Shown here piece by piece: positions 25,079 to 36,965 of a DNA stretch of 64,000 bases (position 1 is the first letter of the stretch; each line of letters opens with the position of its first letter). This DNA is from Henckelia pumila. Taxonomy: Eukaryota > Streptophyta > Magnoliopsida > Lamiales > Gesneriaceae. The stretch is taken from positions 7,068,001-7,132,000 of the forward strand of contig NC_133121.1 of NCBI RefSeq assembly GCF_033568475.1, given 5' to 3'. The notes under the pieces were generated by a model. It did not search any database and was not told the DNA's origin. It was given only the letters and a program-made list of their open reading frames with translations. The position numbers were made by a program, and so were the translations under genes.

Positions 25079-26941
25079 TGTAAGAGTGGGTGCCCAGTGA
25101 GCCAACTGTGTGGCTATGGGCTTTGATGACTCTTTGTATAAACAATCTTTTGTTTAATATTATTTACACTTTTATGGCAATGACTTTATATTACTTCATA
25201 TTGTTATATTGTGATATACTATTGTTGTTTTGATAAAGACCTTGAATATACTATAGTGTATGTAAGATGTGGTAGAACATGGAGATGTCTATCATGAAAT
25301 ACATCTTATAGTCACTGTATATTCTAAAAACCGTACCTAGTCGATTGAGCCGTCCGATAATAAGGATAAGGATCGCTCGAGTTTGAGACTAGCATTTGCG
25401 ATGCGGAGTACCACGTTTCATTGGTAGGGAACATGGAGATGTTCGAAGCATGCAAATGGATATTCATAGGATGAATAATCGAACTACCCTATCCGGACTT
25501 TCCAAGTGGTTATCACTTATCGAGTGGATAAAGTCCGCGGTTTTGGTTGTACACCATTAGTCCTTACGACTTGAAACATCATGGAGACTCTATATGCTAG
25601 TGCTGTGCTTTGACTCGTTTACCGACTCTATGGGGGTCATCAGGTGTCGAGATTGGGTACAGTTACGACACATATAGGAGTCAATGCATTGTTGTCAAGG
25701 ATTCACCACATACTTGCGAGTGTGGATATCCTATGCGATCTGAGGAGATATTAGTGTGACAAATCTCTGGCCAGAGTACTTGATGTGATTTAAGAAATGG
25801 TTTCTTAGTAGCACATGCGATGTCACTAATTTGATCTTCAAGATGTATTGCATAGTTATCGAATCTTGAGCGACTCTCGATATACCAATGGTTGTTGATT
25901 CGATCGGGATATATGGATGAAGGAACCGTACTGTACGCTAACCAAAATCTACTGGTTCTTGTAGGCACTATCAGTGATACCTAGGGAATCATGGGGCGAT
26001 GTTGCTAGGCGCTTTACCATGATTCGTTGGGCAAGTCGGAAAGTGTTGTTCCGAGTCACAAGGAGTTGTGAGCCCACGGCTAGCTGTATCCCTGAACCAT
26101 TGAGGGTCACACAGTGTAATGGAGTTTTAATCCCCGTTGAGATAGTTAAATTTAAAGAGTTAAATTTAATGAATAAAGAAGTTGGACTTCTTAAATAAGA
26201 GTTAGGGAGTAGGATTTCCTAAAATGACATAGGGATGGACATTTTTGGAAACCACTGAATTCGGATTCAGGAAAATTTATTTTGACTTTAAAATGTGCAG
26301 AAATGGTTTCTGTGCACATTGGTGAAATTGGTTCATCGATCGGAGTCACGATGAATTTTATATTAATTTCTGAACGTGCGGGCTTTGCTTGTCGGGCCCT
26401 AGCTTATGACTAATGGGCCCTAAGGTGTTAGTGGCCTGCATTATAAATAAGTTATTGCAGTACAGAAATTACACACAACAGCTCATTATTTTTGAGAAGC
26501 AAAAATCGAAAACCCTAGCCTCTCAAAGTAATAATCGGCCGACCCCTCCCATACTCTGCCCGAGAAATTCCGGTCTGTGATTTTGAATTGCAGTCAGGAA
26601 TAACGAATCAGATTCGTTTAATCTCTTCGCAGAAAAACTTCTGATAGATTTTCTAGTGCAATCTGTCAGAGGGATTTAAACCTCATTCGTGGACCTGATT
26701 GAAGGAGTTCATCAGTTCCTGGGAGATACAAGAAGCGCAGAGAAATCTGTGTGGTGTCCAATAATCTCGCTTCGAGATTGAAGGTAAAATTTAATTAATT
26801 GTTATTTGAATTTTACACACACAATAATTTAATCGTTGAATGGTTGATACCCACACCATGGAATTGTTCCATGATAAAATTTTTAAACTTCCGCTGCACC
26901 GGGTATCAATCGTGATTGATCTGACCGCCAGTTATCCAACA
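25079..26941 (+). repeat. 5' LTR of copia B
   Basis: It runs from TGTAAGAGTGGGTGCCC to ...CAGTTATCCAACA. It is related to, but clearly diverged from, the LTRs of A. Confidence 0.96.
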
Positions 26942-27061
26942 GTGGTATCAGAGCCAGGTTGCTCAGATCAAACGATTAAATTAATCGATTGTACAAAATT
27001 TTTGAATCTCGGTTTTTGGAAAACAAAATAAATATTTTAAAAAAAAAAATTTTTTTTTTTC

Positions 27062-27432
27062 CGGGGCAAAACCCGGGCAGCGATTGGATCGCTGCCCGGT
27101 GGGGCAGCAATTGTTGCTGCCCCGGGCGGCGCACGGCGCCGCCCAAAGGGGGCGCACGGCGCCGCCCAAAGGGGGCGCACGGCGCCGCCCAGGACGGCGA
27201 CCGTCGCCGCCCAGGGCGGCGCACGGCGCCGCCCAGGGCAGCGCTGGGCGCTGTGCGCCGCCCAGGGGCGGCGTTCGGCGCCGCCCAGGACGGCGCATGG
27301 CGCCGCCCAGGGGCGGCGCTAGGCGCCGCCAGGGCAGCAATTGTTGCTGCCCTAAGGGGGCAGCCGGGCTGCCCCCGGCCCGCGCCCCGGGTGCGGGCCG
27401 GCCCGGGAGTGTCCCGGGCGGCCCGCGGGAAA
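27062..27432 (+). repeat. GC-rich palindromic minisatellite in the copia B leader
   Basis: About nine units of 20-30 bp of the form GGGCGGCG-N-CGGCGCCGCCC lie within about 320 bp of strongly GC-rich sequence, 120 bp after the primer-binding site. The surrounding element is AT-rich. Each unit can form its own hairpin and the units can pair with one another. The related leader in A has only a few such units. The open frames across it on both strands are a composition artefact. Confidence 0.9.
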
Positions 27433-29050
27433 AATTATATTTTTATTAAAAATTAATTTTAATATGTTAAAATTTTATTTTTGGTCCGGTCAAAAATTGT
27501 TTTTGATTGGTTCACGAGATTTCGGATCGAATTGTTCGAGTCCGTAAATTTTAAAATTGATTTTGGATAAATTTGAATTTTTGGAAAATTTTAATGTTTT
27601 ATCCGTAAATTGAATTTTGAAATCAATTATTTTGGTACAATTGATGATAAGATATGATCTTATGATATATTGAGTAAAATATGATTTTATTTGTAAAATT
27701 GGATTTTATAGATAAAATATGATTTTATTTGATATAGAGATAAAATATGATTTTATATGTGAAATGAGATTTTATATATAAAATATGATTTTATCTTGTT
27801 TAAATTTGAATTGCCACTGCATGTTATCCAATAAATTAATTTTGAATTAAATGTTATTGGATAAGGATGATCGATTGCCATGACCAATTTTGTAGGTGTA
27901 TGTTAGGAATTTACATTTTGTTTTTATTGTTGTTGGTTTTATTAATGGGCCTGGTTTATGGCCCGATATGAATGTCATATGTAATAAAAGTGGGCTTGGT
28001 TTATAGCCCGTTCCCACCCCTAAAAATGTATCCCCTACTTGTCATTGTTATTTATTGTAAATGCATTAGATTTAGTGGGAGATCAAGATTTGAAAATGGT
28101 GGGCCCAGCAGACAATAAAGACTGAAGAAATGTAAATTGGAAGCACATGTAATAGGATTGCATTGCATACTGCATATTACCTAGGATTGGACTAAGACCC
28201 GTGATTGGCAACCACGGGTCAATTAGAAATGGAATCGATCATCCTATATAATATTTGATATTATGATTGTATGCATGTTTAGACATAAATTGCGTGAATC
28301 CGGCAAGCATGCAATAAAATGAATATGATGAGACAAATATTTTTATAATTAAAAATCCCTCATTTTAAATATGATTTAAAATTTATATCAAGATAAATAA
28401 AGGAAATTTAAATTTGTTTAAATATTCCCACCTTCCATCAACGGTCAATGTATGTGATGCTACCCGCGGATACGGTCCGGCTCATATTATTGGGGGGGCC
28501 CGTCCGTCGGAAAGCTGTACATTGGATCGACAAATGTTGTAAGTTGGGTGGAACTCCCATGAGATCGGCTCATATTATTGGGGGATCCACATGGCGACCG
28601 TCCATCACAACTTAATATTGATGGGTCATCTTGACATGTCACTTTAAACGGCGTCATATTATTGGGCCCTTATTGGACATGAGGTAAACACATGGGGGTT
28701 GCTTTGGAAGCAATTGGGCTCTACCTTTTGAGAATTATGGTTGGCTGATATTATTCGGGACCATAAGTTTGTCAATTGGACTCCATGTTCTCACTAAGGA
28801 AAAAGTTTCCCGTTTTCACTAGAGGGTAGTGAAATCGTTAAAATAGTGGGAGTGAGATTCATAAAATTAAATTCGCCTATTTTATGTCTTAGTAAATTGC
28901 TTAAACAATCATCGATAATTGTCTGTTTCATCTCAGTAATCCACATGTTTCTATTCTCCAACAAAACAAACTTATTGGCGCAAACAATACAGAATGATTC
29001 CATAAGTTAAGATTGTCCTAAGTTCGGAAAAGATTTTCTAAAGTGTTAGA

Positions 29051-29337
29051 AAAGGCTTCTCCGAAAACAGCCCCGGCTGATGTAACTGCCGAAAGGTTGG
29101 CCGAACTAGAGAAATGGTTGGACCATGATCTCAAGGCCAAATGTTACATGCAAAATTGGACAAGTCTAAACAAGTTTGCCATCATTGCAAGAAACCCGGT
29201 CATTGGAAACGTAACTGCAAGGAATACCTCAAGCAGTTGCGAACTGCAAAGGGTATGTTTTACATTAAAATGTTTTTCTTAATACTACTTCTTGGGTATT
29301 GGATACCAGATGTAGATCTCATATTTGCAATGAGTTG
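29051..29337 (+). pseudogene. Copia B gag remnant and protease start
   Basis: The N-terminal gag piece (SPKTAPADVTAERLAELEKW ... CYMQ, to about 29152) jumps straight to the zinc knuckle (VCHHCKKPGHWKRNC, about 29172). Compared with A, about 480 bp is missing. The start-codon region is also lost, and the TGA found in A at codon 24 is present at 28993-28995. A net 4-base loss after GMFYIK throws the knuckle and protease into different frames. Confidence 0.85.
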
Positions 29338-32337
29338 CAAATGATGACAAGAAGTAATAGGCTTAGAATGGGTGAGACCCAGCTGAGGCTCGGGAATGGT
29401 TCCAGAGTTGAAGCTACGGCCATTGGAGATGTTTGTTTGTCTTTGCAGAACGGTTTTAAATTATTGTTAAGAGATGTTTTATTTGTGCCAGATTTAATTA
29501 AAAACATTATTTCTATTTCTATGCTTGATAGAGATGGTTATTCTTGCAATTTTGTGAATGGGATTTGCAATATTTACAAGAATGAATGTTTAATTGGAAA
29601 TGGACAACTTGAAAACGATCTATACAACTTAAAACTAAAAGACGTTCCAGTGAATTATGTTGATAAACCGGCGACAACAAACAAAAGGAAAATCGATAGT
29701 CAAAACCCGGCAAACCTTTGGCATGCTAGGCTAGGTCATATTTCCTCAAGGAGGATGAACAAGCTAGTGGGAGAGGGCATGTTTGATATGTCTGATATTA
29801 ACTCTCTACCTACTTGTGAATCCTGCCTAAAAGGGAAAATGACTAAATCTCCTTTTAAGGGGAAACCTGAGCGTAGTCAAAATCTGTTGGATTTGATCCA
29901 TACAGATGTTTGTGGTCCATTTAGAGTTGGGACTCAACATGGCCACACCTACTTCATTACCTTTACTGATGATTATTCAAGGTATGGGTATTTATATTTA
30001 ATGAAATATAAGTATGAAGCATTTGAAAAGTTCAAAGAATTCAAGGCTGAAGTAGAAAACAAGCTAGGTAAAAGTATTAAAGCACTTCGATCGGATCGAG
30101 GTGGAGAATACTTAAGTACCGAGTTTTTAGACTATCTAAAAGAGAATGGGATTCTCTCTCAGTGGACTCCTCCTATGACACCACAGCTGAATGGTGTATC
30201 GGAGCGTCGTAATCGAACTTTGTTGGACATGGTTCGATCTATGATGAGCTTCACTGAGCTTCCACCTTCGTTTTGGGGCTATGCGCTTGAAACGGCGGTA
30301 TTGTTGTTGAACAACGTCCACACTAAAGCAGTGGACAAAACACCATACGAGTTATGGAATGGCAAAGCTCCTAAGTATTCGTACTTGAGGATTTGGGGAT
30401 GTCCTGCTTACGTGAAGCGGACAGTGGGAGATAAGTTGGATAGTCGATCCAGCTTATGTTATTTTGTAGGGTATCCGAAGAATTCAATCGGATATTATTT
30501 CTATTATCCTGCTGAAACAAAGGTGTTTGTTTCTAGGAATGCCACCTTCTTGGAGAAGGAATTCTTATTGGATAAGAAAGGCGAGATGATGGAACTCGAA
30601 GAAGTTCGAGAAGAACCCGAAATACAAAATAACGATCCTACACCTCAGGAACCATTGCTGGACACGCCTGCACCTAGAAGATCCGAAAGGACTTCTAGAC
30701 CTCCAGTTCGATATGGTCTTCTTCTTGAAGGGGATCAAGATGAACCCGACATTGGATGTGATCCAAGAAACTTCAAGGAAGCAATTTCTGATGCGGATTC
30801 GAATTTATGGCTTGAAGCTATGCAGTCAGAATTGGATTCGATGCATACAAACCAAGTTTGGTCTTTAGTAGATCCTCCCGATGGAATTGTTTCGATAGGG
30901 TGTAAATGGATCTACAAAAGAAAGCTTGGGCCTGATGGTAAGGTATTGACCTACAAGGCGCGATTGGTGGCTAAAGGTTATACTCAAAGGCAAGGAGTTG
31001 ACTATGACGAAACCTTTTCACCAGTTGCAATGTTCAAGTCCATAAGAATCCTAATTGCCATAGCTGCATGGTATGACTATGAGATATGGCAAATGGATGT
31101 GAAGACTGCTTTTCTTAATGGAGACATTAAGGAGGAAATCTATATGAAGCAGCCTGAGGGGTACACATCCATGGGAAGCGAGCATAAGGTATGCAAGCTT
31201 CAGAGATCAATTTATGGTCTAAAACAAGCATCAAGAAGTTGGAACCAGAAATTTGATGAAACAATAAAAGATTTTGGTTTCATCAAGAACCCGGAGGAAC
31301 CTTGCGTGTACAAGAAAGTAGTTAAGGATGCGGTGACATTCTTAGTACTTTATGTTGATGACATCCTACTCATTGGGAATGATGTAGGGATGTTGCAGTC
31401 AACAAAGATATGGTTATCAGGTAGATTTTCGATGAAGGATTTGGGAGAGGCATCCTACATTCTTGGGATACAGATCTATAGAGATAGGTCTAAGAGAATG
31501 ATAGGACTCACTCAATCAACCTACATCGATACCATATTGAAACGGTTTTCAATGGATGGGTCCAAAAGAGGACATCTACCCATGTGTCATGGAGTTTCTC
31601 TATCCAAGTCTATGTGTCTCAAGACTGATGAAGAGATAGAGAATATGACACATGTACCATATGCGTCAGCTATAGGTAGTATCATGTATGGGATGATATC
31701 TACCAGACCGGATGTAGCATTTGCTCTGAGTGTCACGAGCAGATATCAGTCTAATCCTGGTCAAATGCATTGGAAAGCCGTGAAGGACATTCTTAAGTAC
31801 TTGCGAAGGACTAAGAATATGTTCATGGTTTATGGAGGACGAGAACTCAAATTGGAAGGCTATACCGACTCTAGCTTCCAAAGTGATGTGGATGACTCGA
31901 AGTCAACCTCTGGATTTGTGTTCATGCTCAATGGCGGTGCTGTCTCTTGGAAGAGTTCCAAGCAGGACACCACAGCGGATTCCACCACTGAGGCTGAATA
32001 CATTGCAGCATCAGCTGCTGCTAAAGAGGCCGTTTGGATGAGGAAGTTCGTCCAAGAGTTGGGCGTCATTCCTGAATTTGTTGGTCCAGTCCCGGTGTAC
32101 TGTGACAACACGGGTGCCGTTGCTCAAGCAAAGGAACCAAGGTCTCATCAAAGATCCAAACACGTACTGAGGAAATACCACATAATCCGGGAGATTGTGG
32201 AAAGAGGAGACATCATTGTCGAACGAGTGGCCTCTGCAGACAATATCGCTGATCCGCTTACTAAGCCCTTGCCAGGACCATTGTTTGACAAACATCGCGA
32301 AGCAATGGGTCTACGTAGTATGACTAGTTGGCTATAG
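29299..32337 (+). CDS. Copia B pol: protease remnant, integrase, reverse transcriptase, RNase H
   Basis: An uninterrupted frame of about 1012 codons ends in TAG. The first residues (LDTRCRSHIC) show the protease active site as Asp-Thr-Arg instead of Asp-Thr-Gly. Integrase follows with LWHARLGHISSRRM, CESCLKGK and the DDE core (HTDVCGPF, TFTDDYSRYG, RSDRGGEYLS). Reverse transcriptase has GCKWIYKRKLGPDGK, WQMDVKTAFLNGDI, GLKQASRSWNQKF and YVDDILLIGND. RNase H has GYTDSSFQSD, STTEAEYIAAS and YCDNTGAVAQA. Integrase and RT motifs look intact. Without gag and protease the product cannot build particles alone. Confidence 0.93.
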   Translation: MDTRCRSHICNELQMMTRSNRLRMGETQLRLGNGSRVEATAIGDVCLSLQNGFKLLLRDVLFVPDLIKNIISISMLDRDGYSCNFVNGICNIYKNECLIGNGQLENDLYNLKLKDVPVNYVDKPATTNKRKIDSQNPANLWHARLGHISSRRMNKLVGEGMFDMSDINSLPTCESCLKGKMTKSPFKGKPERSQNLLDLIHTDVCGPFRVGTQHGHTYFITFTDDYSRYGYLYLMKYKYEAFEKFKEFKAEVENKLGKSIKALRSDRGGEYLSTEFLDYLKENGILSQWTPPMTPQLNGVSERRNRTLLDMVRSMMSFTELPPSFWGYALETAVLLLNNVHTKAVDKTPYELWNGKAPKYSYLRIWGCPAYVKRTVGDKLDSRSSLCYFVGYPKNSIGYYFYYPAETKVFVSRNATFLEKEFLLDKKGEMMELEEVREEPEIQNNDPTPQEPLLDTPAPRRSERTSRPPVRYGLLLEGDQDEPDIGCDPRNFKEAISDADSNLWLEAMQSELDSMHTNQVWSLVDPPDGIVSIGCKWIYKRKLGPDGKVLTYKARLVAKGYTQRQGVDYDETFSPVAMFKSIRILIAIAAWYDYEIWQMDVKTAFLNGDIKEEIYMKQPEGYTSMGSEHKVCKLQRSIYGLKQASRSWNQKFDETIKDFGFIKNPEEPCVYKKVVKDAVTFLVLYVDDILLIGNDVGMLQSTKIWLSGRFSMKDLGEASYILGIQIYRDRSKRMIGLTQSTYIDTILKRFSMDGSKRGHLPMCHGVSLSKSMCLKTDEEIENMTHVPYASAIGSIMYGMISTRPDVAFALSVTSRYQSNPGQMHWKAVKDILKYLRRTKNMFMVYGGRELKLEGYTDSSFQSDVDDSKSTSGFVFMLNGGAVSWKSSKQDTTADSTTEAEYIAASAAAKEAVWMRKFVQELGVIPEFVGPVPVYCDNTGAVAQAKEPRSHQRSKHVLRKYHIIREIVERGDIIVERVASADNIADPLTKPLPGPLFDKHREAMGLRSMTSWL

Positions 32338-32351
32338 GGCAAGTGGGAGAT

Positions 32352-34214
32352 TGTAAGAGTGGGTGCCCAGTGAGCCAACTGTGTGGCTATGGGCTTTGAT
32401 GACTCTTTGTATAAACAATCTTTTGTTTAATATTATTTACACTTTTATGGCAATGACTTTATATTACTTCATATTGTTATATTGTGATATACTATTGTTG
32501 TTTTGATAAAGACCTTGAATATACTATAGTGTATGTAAGATGTGGTAGAACATGGAGATGTCTATCATGAAATACATCTTATAGTCACTGTATATTCTAA
32601 AAACCGTACCTAGTCGATTGAGCCGTCCGATAATAAGGATAAGGATCGCTCGAGTTTGAGACTAGCATTTGCGATGCGGAGTACCACGTTTCATTGGTAG
32701 GGAACATGGAGATGTTCGAAGCATGCAAATGGATATTCATAGGATGAATAATCGAACTACCCTATCCGGACTTTCCAAGTGGTTATCACTTATCGAGTGG
32801 ATAAAGTCCGCGGTTTTGGTTGTACACCATTAGTCCTTACGACTTGAAACATCATGGAGACTCTATATGCTAGTGCTGTGCTTTGACTCGTTTACCGACT
32901 CTATGGGGGTCATCAGGTGTCGAGATTGGGTACAGTTACGACACATATAGGAGTCAATGCATTGTTGTCAAGGATTCACCACATACTTGCGAGTGTGGAT
33001 ATCCTATGCGATCTGAGGAGATATTAGTGTGACAAATCTCTGGCCAGAGTACTTGATGTGATTTAAGAAATGGTTTCTTAGTAGCACATGCGATGTCACT
33101 AATTTGATCTTCAAGATGTATTGCATAGTTATCGAATCTTGAGCGACTCTCGATATACCAATGGTTGTTGATTCGATCGGGATATATGGATGAAGGAACC
33201 GTACTGTACGCTAACCAAAATCTACTGGTTCTTGTAGGCACTATCAGTGATACCTAGGGAATCATGGGGCGATGTTGCTAGGCGCTTTACCATGATTCGT
33301 TGGGCAAGTCGGAAAGTGTTGTTCCGAGTCACAAGGAGTTGTGAGCCCACGGCTAGCTGTATCCCTGAACCATTGAGGGTCACACAGTGTAATGGAGTTT
33401 TAATCCCCGTTGAGATAGTTAAATTTAAAGAGTTAAATTTAATGAATAAAGAAGTTGGACTTCTTAAATAAGAGTTAGGGAGTAGGATTTCCTAAAATGA
33501 CATAGGGATGGACATTTTTGGAAACCACTGAATTCGGATTCAGGAAAATTTATTTTGACTTTAAAATGTGCAGAAATGGTTTCTGTGCACATTGGTGAAA
33601 TTGGTTCATCGATCGGAGTCACGATGAATTTTATATTAATTTCTGAACGTGCGGGCTTTGCTTGTCGGGCCCTAGCTTATGACTAATGGGCCCTAAGGTG
33701 TTAGTGGCCTGCATTATAAATAAGTTATTGCAGTACAGAAATTACACACAACAGCTCATTATTTTTGAGAAGCAAAAATCGAAAACCCTAGCCTCTCAAA
33801 GTAATAATCGGCCGACCCCTCCCATACTCTGCCCGAGAAATTCCGGTCTGTGATTTTGAATTGCAGTCAGGAATAACGAATCAGATTCGTTTAATCTCTT
33901 CGCAGAAAAACTTCTGATAGATTTTCTAGTGCAATCTGTCAGAGGGATTTAAACCTCATTCGTGGACCTGATTGAAGGAGTTCATCAGTTCCTGGGAGAT
34001 ACAAGAAGCGCAGAGAAATCTGTGTGGTGTCCAATAATCTCGCTTCGAGATTGAAGGTAAAATTTAATTAATTGTTATTTGAATTTTACACACACAATAA
34101 TTTAATCGTTGAATGGTTGATACCCACACCATGGAATTGTTCCATGATAAAATTTTTAAACTTCCGCTGCACCGGGTATCAATCGTGATTGATCTGACCG
34201 CCAGTTATCCAACA
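32352..34214 (+). repeat. 3' LTR of copia B
   Basis: It has the same length and, as far as I could compare, the same sequence as the 5' LTR. This implies a very recent insertion. Confidence 0.96.
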
Positions 34215-34219
34215 AGGCA

Positions 34220-35104
34220 TCCTATATTCTAGGGATACAGATATATAGAGATAGATCTAAGAGAATGATAGGACTCACTCAATCAACTTACATCGAAACC
34301 ATATTGAAAAGGTTTTCAATGGATGGGTCCAAGAGAGGACATCTACCTATGTATCATGAAGTTTCTCTATCCAAGTCTATGTGTCCCAAGACTGATGAAG
34401 AGATAGAGAAAATGACACATGTACCATATGCGTCAGCCATTGGTAGTATCATGTATGGGATGATATCTACCAGACCGGATGTAGCATTTGCTCTGAGTGT
34501 CACGAGCAGATATCAAGCGAATCCCGGTCAAATGCATTGGAAAGTCGTGAAGGACATTCTTAAGTACTTACGAAGGACTAAGAATATGTTCATGGTATAT
34601 GGAGGAAGAGAACTGAAATTGGAAGGCTATACCGACTCTAGCTTCCAAAGTGATGTGGATGACTCGAAGTCAACCTCTGGATTTGTGTTCATGCTCAATG
34701 GCGGTGCTGTCTCTTGGAAGAGTTCCAAGCAGGACACCACAGCGGATTCCACCACTGAGGCAGAATACATTGTAGCATCAGCTGCTGCTAAAGAGGCCGT
34801 TTGGATGAGGAATTTCGTCCAAGAGTTGGGCGTTATTCCTGAAGTTGTTGGTCCAGTCCCGGTGTACTGTGACAACACGGGTGCCGTTGCTCAGGCAAAG
34901 GAACCAATGTCTCATCAAAGATCCAAACACGTACTGAGGAAATACCACATTATCCGGGAGATCGTGGAAAGAGGAGACATCACTGTCGAGAGAGTGGCCT
35001 CTGCAGACAATATCGCTGATCCACTTACTAAGCCCTTGCCAGGACCATTATTTGACAAACATCGCGAAGCAATGGGACTGCGTAGTATGACTAGTTGGCT
35101 TTAG
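34220..35104 (+). pseudogene. Copia A reverse transcriptase end and RNase H
   Basis: The sequence continues SYILGIQIYRDRSKRMIGLT directly after the AGGCA duplication. It includes SAIGSIMYGMISTRPDVAFA, the RNase H motifs GYTDSSFQSD and STTEAEYIVAS, and VYCDNTGAVAQAKEP. It ends ADPLTKPLPGPLF ... GLRSMTSWL with a TAG at 35102-35104. This part is open, but it is cut off from its 5' half. Confidence 0.93.
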
Positions 35105-35118
35105 GGCAAGTGGGAGAT

Positions 35119-36965
35119 TGAAAGAGTGGGTGCCCGGTGAGCCAACTTGTGGCTAAGGGCTTTGATGACTCTTTGTATAAACAATCTTTTGTTTAATATA
35201 ATTTACACTTTTATAAAGGCGTTTACTTTATCTTTTATCATATTATTATGTTGTGACATACTATAAGATGTTTAGATGAAAACCTTGAATATACTATAGT
35301 GTATGTAAGATGTGGTAGCACATGGGGATGGCTATCATGAAACACATCTTATAGTCACTGTATATTCTAAACAGTTCCTAGTCGATTGAGCCGTCCGTTA
35401 ATAAGGATAAGGATCGCTCGAGATTGAGACTAGCATTTGCGATGCCGAGTACCACGTTTCATTGGTATGGAACATAGAGATGTTCAAAGCATGCAAATGG
35501 ATATTCATACGATGAATGATCGAACTACCCTATCCGGACTTTCCAAGTGGTTATCACTTATCGAGTGGATAAAGTCCGTGGTTTTGGTTGTACACCATTA
35601 GTCCTTACTACTTGAAACATCATTGAGACTCTATATGCTAGTACTGTATTTTGACTCGTTTACCGACTCTATTGGGGTCATCAGGTGTCGGGATTGGGTA
35701 CAGTTACGACACATATAAGAGTCGATGCTTTGTTGTCAAGGATTCACCACATACTTGCTAGTGTGGATATCCCATGCAATCTGAGGAGATATTAGTGTGA
35801 CGAATCTCTGGCCAGAGTACATGATGTGTTTTAAGAAATGGTTTCTTAGTAGCACATGCGATGTCACTATTTGATCTTCAAGATGCATTGCATAGTTATC
35901 GAATCTCGAACGACTCTCGATTTACCAATGGTTGTTGATTCGATCGGGATATATGGATGAAGGGACCGTACTGTACGCTAACCAAAATCTATTGGTTCTT
36001 GCAGGCACTATCAGTGATACCTAGGGAATCATGGGGCGATGTTGCTAGGCGCTCTTACCATGATTTGATGGGCAAGTCGGAAATTGTTGTTCCGAGTCAC
36101 AAGGAGTTGTGAGCCCACGGCTAGCTGTATCCCTGAACCATTGAGGGTCACACAAGTAATGGATTTTTAATCCCCGTTGAGATAGTTAAATTTAAAGAGT
36201 TAAATTTAATGAACAAAGAAGTGGGACTTCTTATTTAAAGAGTAGAGGAGTAAGATTTCCTAAAATGACATAGGGATAGGCATTTTTGGAAACCACTGAA
36301 TTCGGATTCAGAAAATTTATCTTGACTTTAAAAGATGCAGAAATGGTTTCTGTGCACATTGGTGAAATTGGTTTATCAATCTGAGTCACGATGAATTTTA
36401 TATTAATTTCTGAACATGCAGGCTTTGCTTGTCAGGCTTGAACTTATGACTAATGGGCCCTAAGCTGTTAGCAGCCCACATTATAAATAAGTTATTGCAG
36501 TACAGAAATTACACAACAGAGGTCACAATTTTCGAAAACCCTAGCTGATTTTTTTAAAAGTGGCCGCCCCCCCTTCTCCTCTCTCTGCTCGAAAAATTCC
36601 AGCCTGTGAATTTAGAATTTGCAGTCTGGTTTAACGGATCAAATTCGTTAATTCTCTTCGTAGAAACTTCTGATAGATTTTCTAGTGCAATCTATCAGAG
36701 GGATTAAACTTCTGTTCTTGGACCTGATTGAAGAATTGTTCGTCCATCAGTTCCTGGGATATACAACAAGAGCAGAGTAATCTGTTGGTGTCCATAATCT
36801 CGTTTCGAGATTGGAGGTAAAAATTTAATTGTTATTTAATTTTTACACGCACAATTTAATCGTAAAGTTTTGATACCCATGATATGGAATCGTTCCATAT
36901 AAAATTTTTAAACTTCCGCTGCACCGGGTATCAATCCTTATTGATCTGATCACCGTTCTCCAACA
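35119..36965 (+). repeat. 3' LTR of copia A
   Basis: It is the same length as the 5' LTR. The differences I saw are all single bases, for example GAAGACC/GAAAACC, CTTTGGTATG/CATTGGTATG and GCATCGGG/GCACCGGG. Confidence 0.95.

Larger units (their letters stand above)
25079..34214 (+). mobile_element. Copia retrotransposon B, nested in A; recent but defective
   Basis: LTRs are 25079-26941 and 32352-34214, both 1863 bp, with no difference seen by eye. The target duplication AGGCA lies at 25074-25078 and 34215-34219, exactly in the RT frame of A. The primer site GTGGTATCAGAGCC follows at 26942, and a polypurine tract (GGGCAAGTGGGAGAT) precedes the 3' LTR. The pol frame is open, but gag is largely deleted and the protease site is altered. 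It is a close relative of A with diverged LTRs. Confidence 0.96.
18431..36965 (+). mobile_element. Copia retrotransposon A (BARE-1/Angela-like), inactive
   Basis: LTRs are 18431-20277 and 35119-36965, both 1847 bp with about 12 substitutions and no indels. The TSD is CCAAA (18426-18430 and 36966-36970). A primer site complementary to initiator tRNA-Met (TGGTATCAGAGCC) follows the 5' LTR at 20279. A polypurine tract (GGGCAAGTGGGAGAT) precedes the 3' LTR. Integrase lies before reverse transcriptase, as in Ty1/copia. The long LTRs, long leader and motifs such as RSDRGGEYLS and VSRNATFLEKEFLL fit the Angela/BARE-1 lineage. Copia B is inserted in the RT region at 25079-34214. Using the common grass rate of 1.3e-8 per site per year, 0.65% divergence gives roughly a quarter of a million years. 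Confidence 0.95.

Noticed and set aside
25681-26198. Open frames of 95 and 74 codons repeated identically at 32954-33471
   Set aside because: They lie in the two LTRs of copia B, so the repetition only reflects LTR identity. No family is recognised.
26976-27456. Long overlapping open frames on both strands in GC-rich DNA, encoding Pro/Arg/Ala-rich proteins
   Set aside because: They arise from the GC-rich palindromic array in the copia B leader, where stop codons are rare in all frames. No domain or codon signal supports them.
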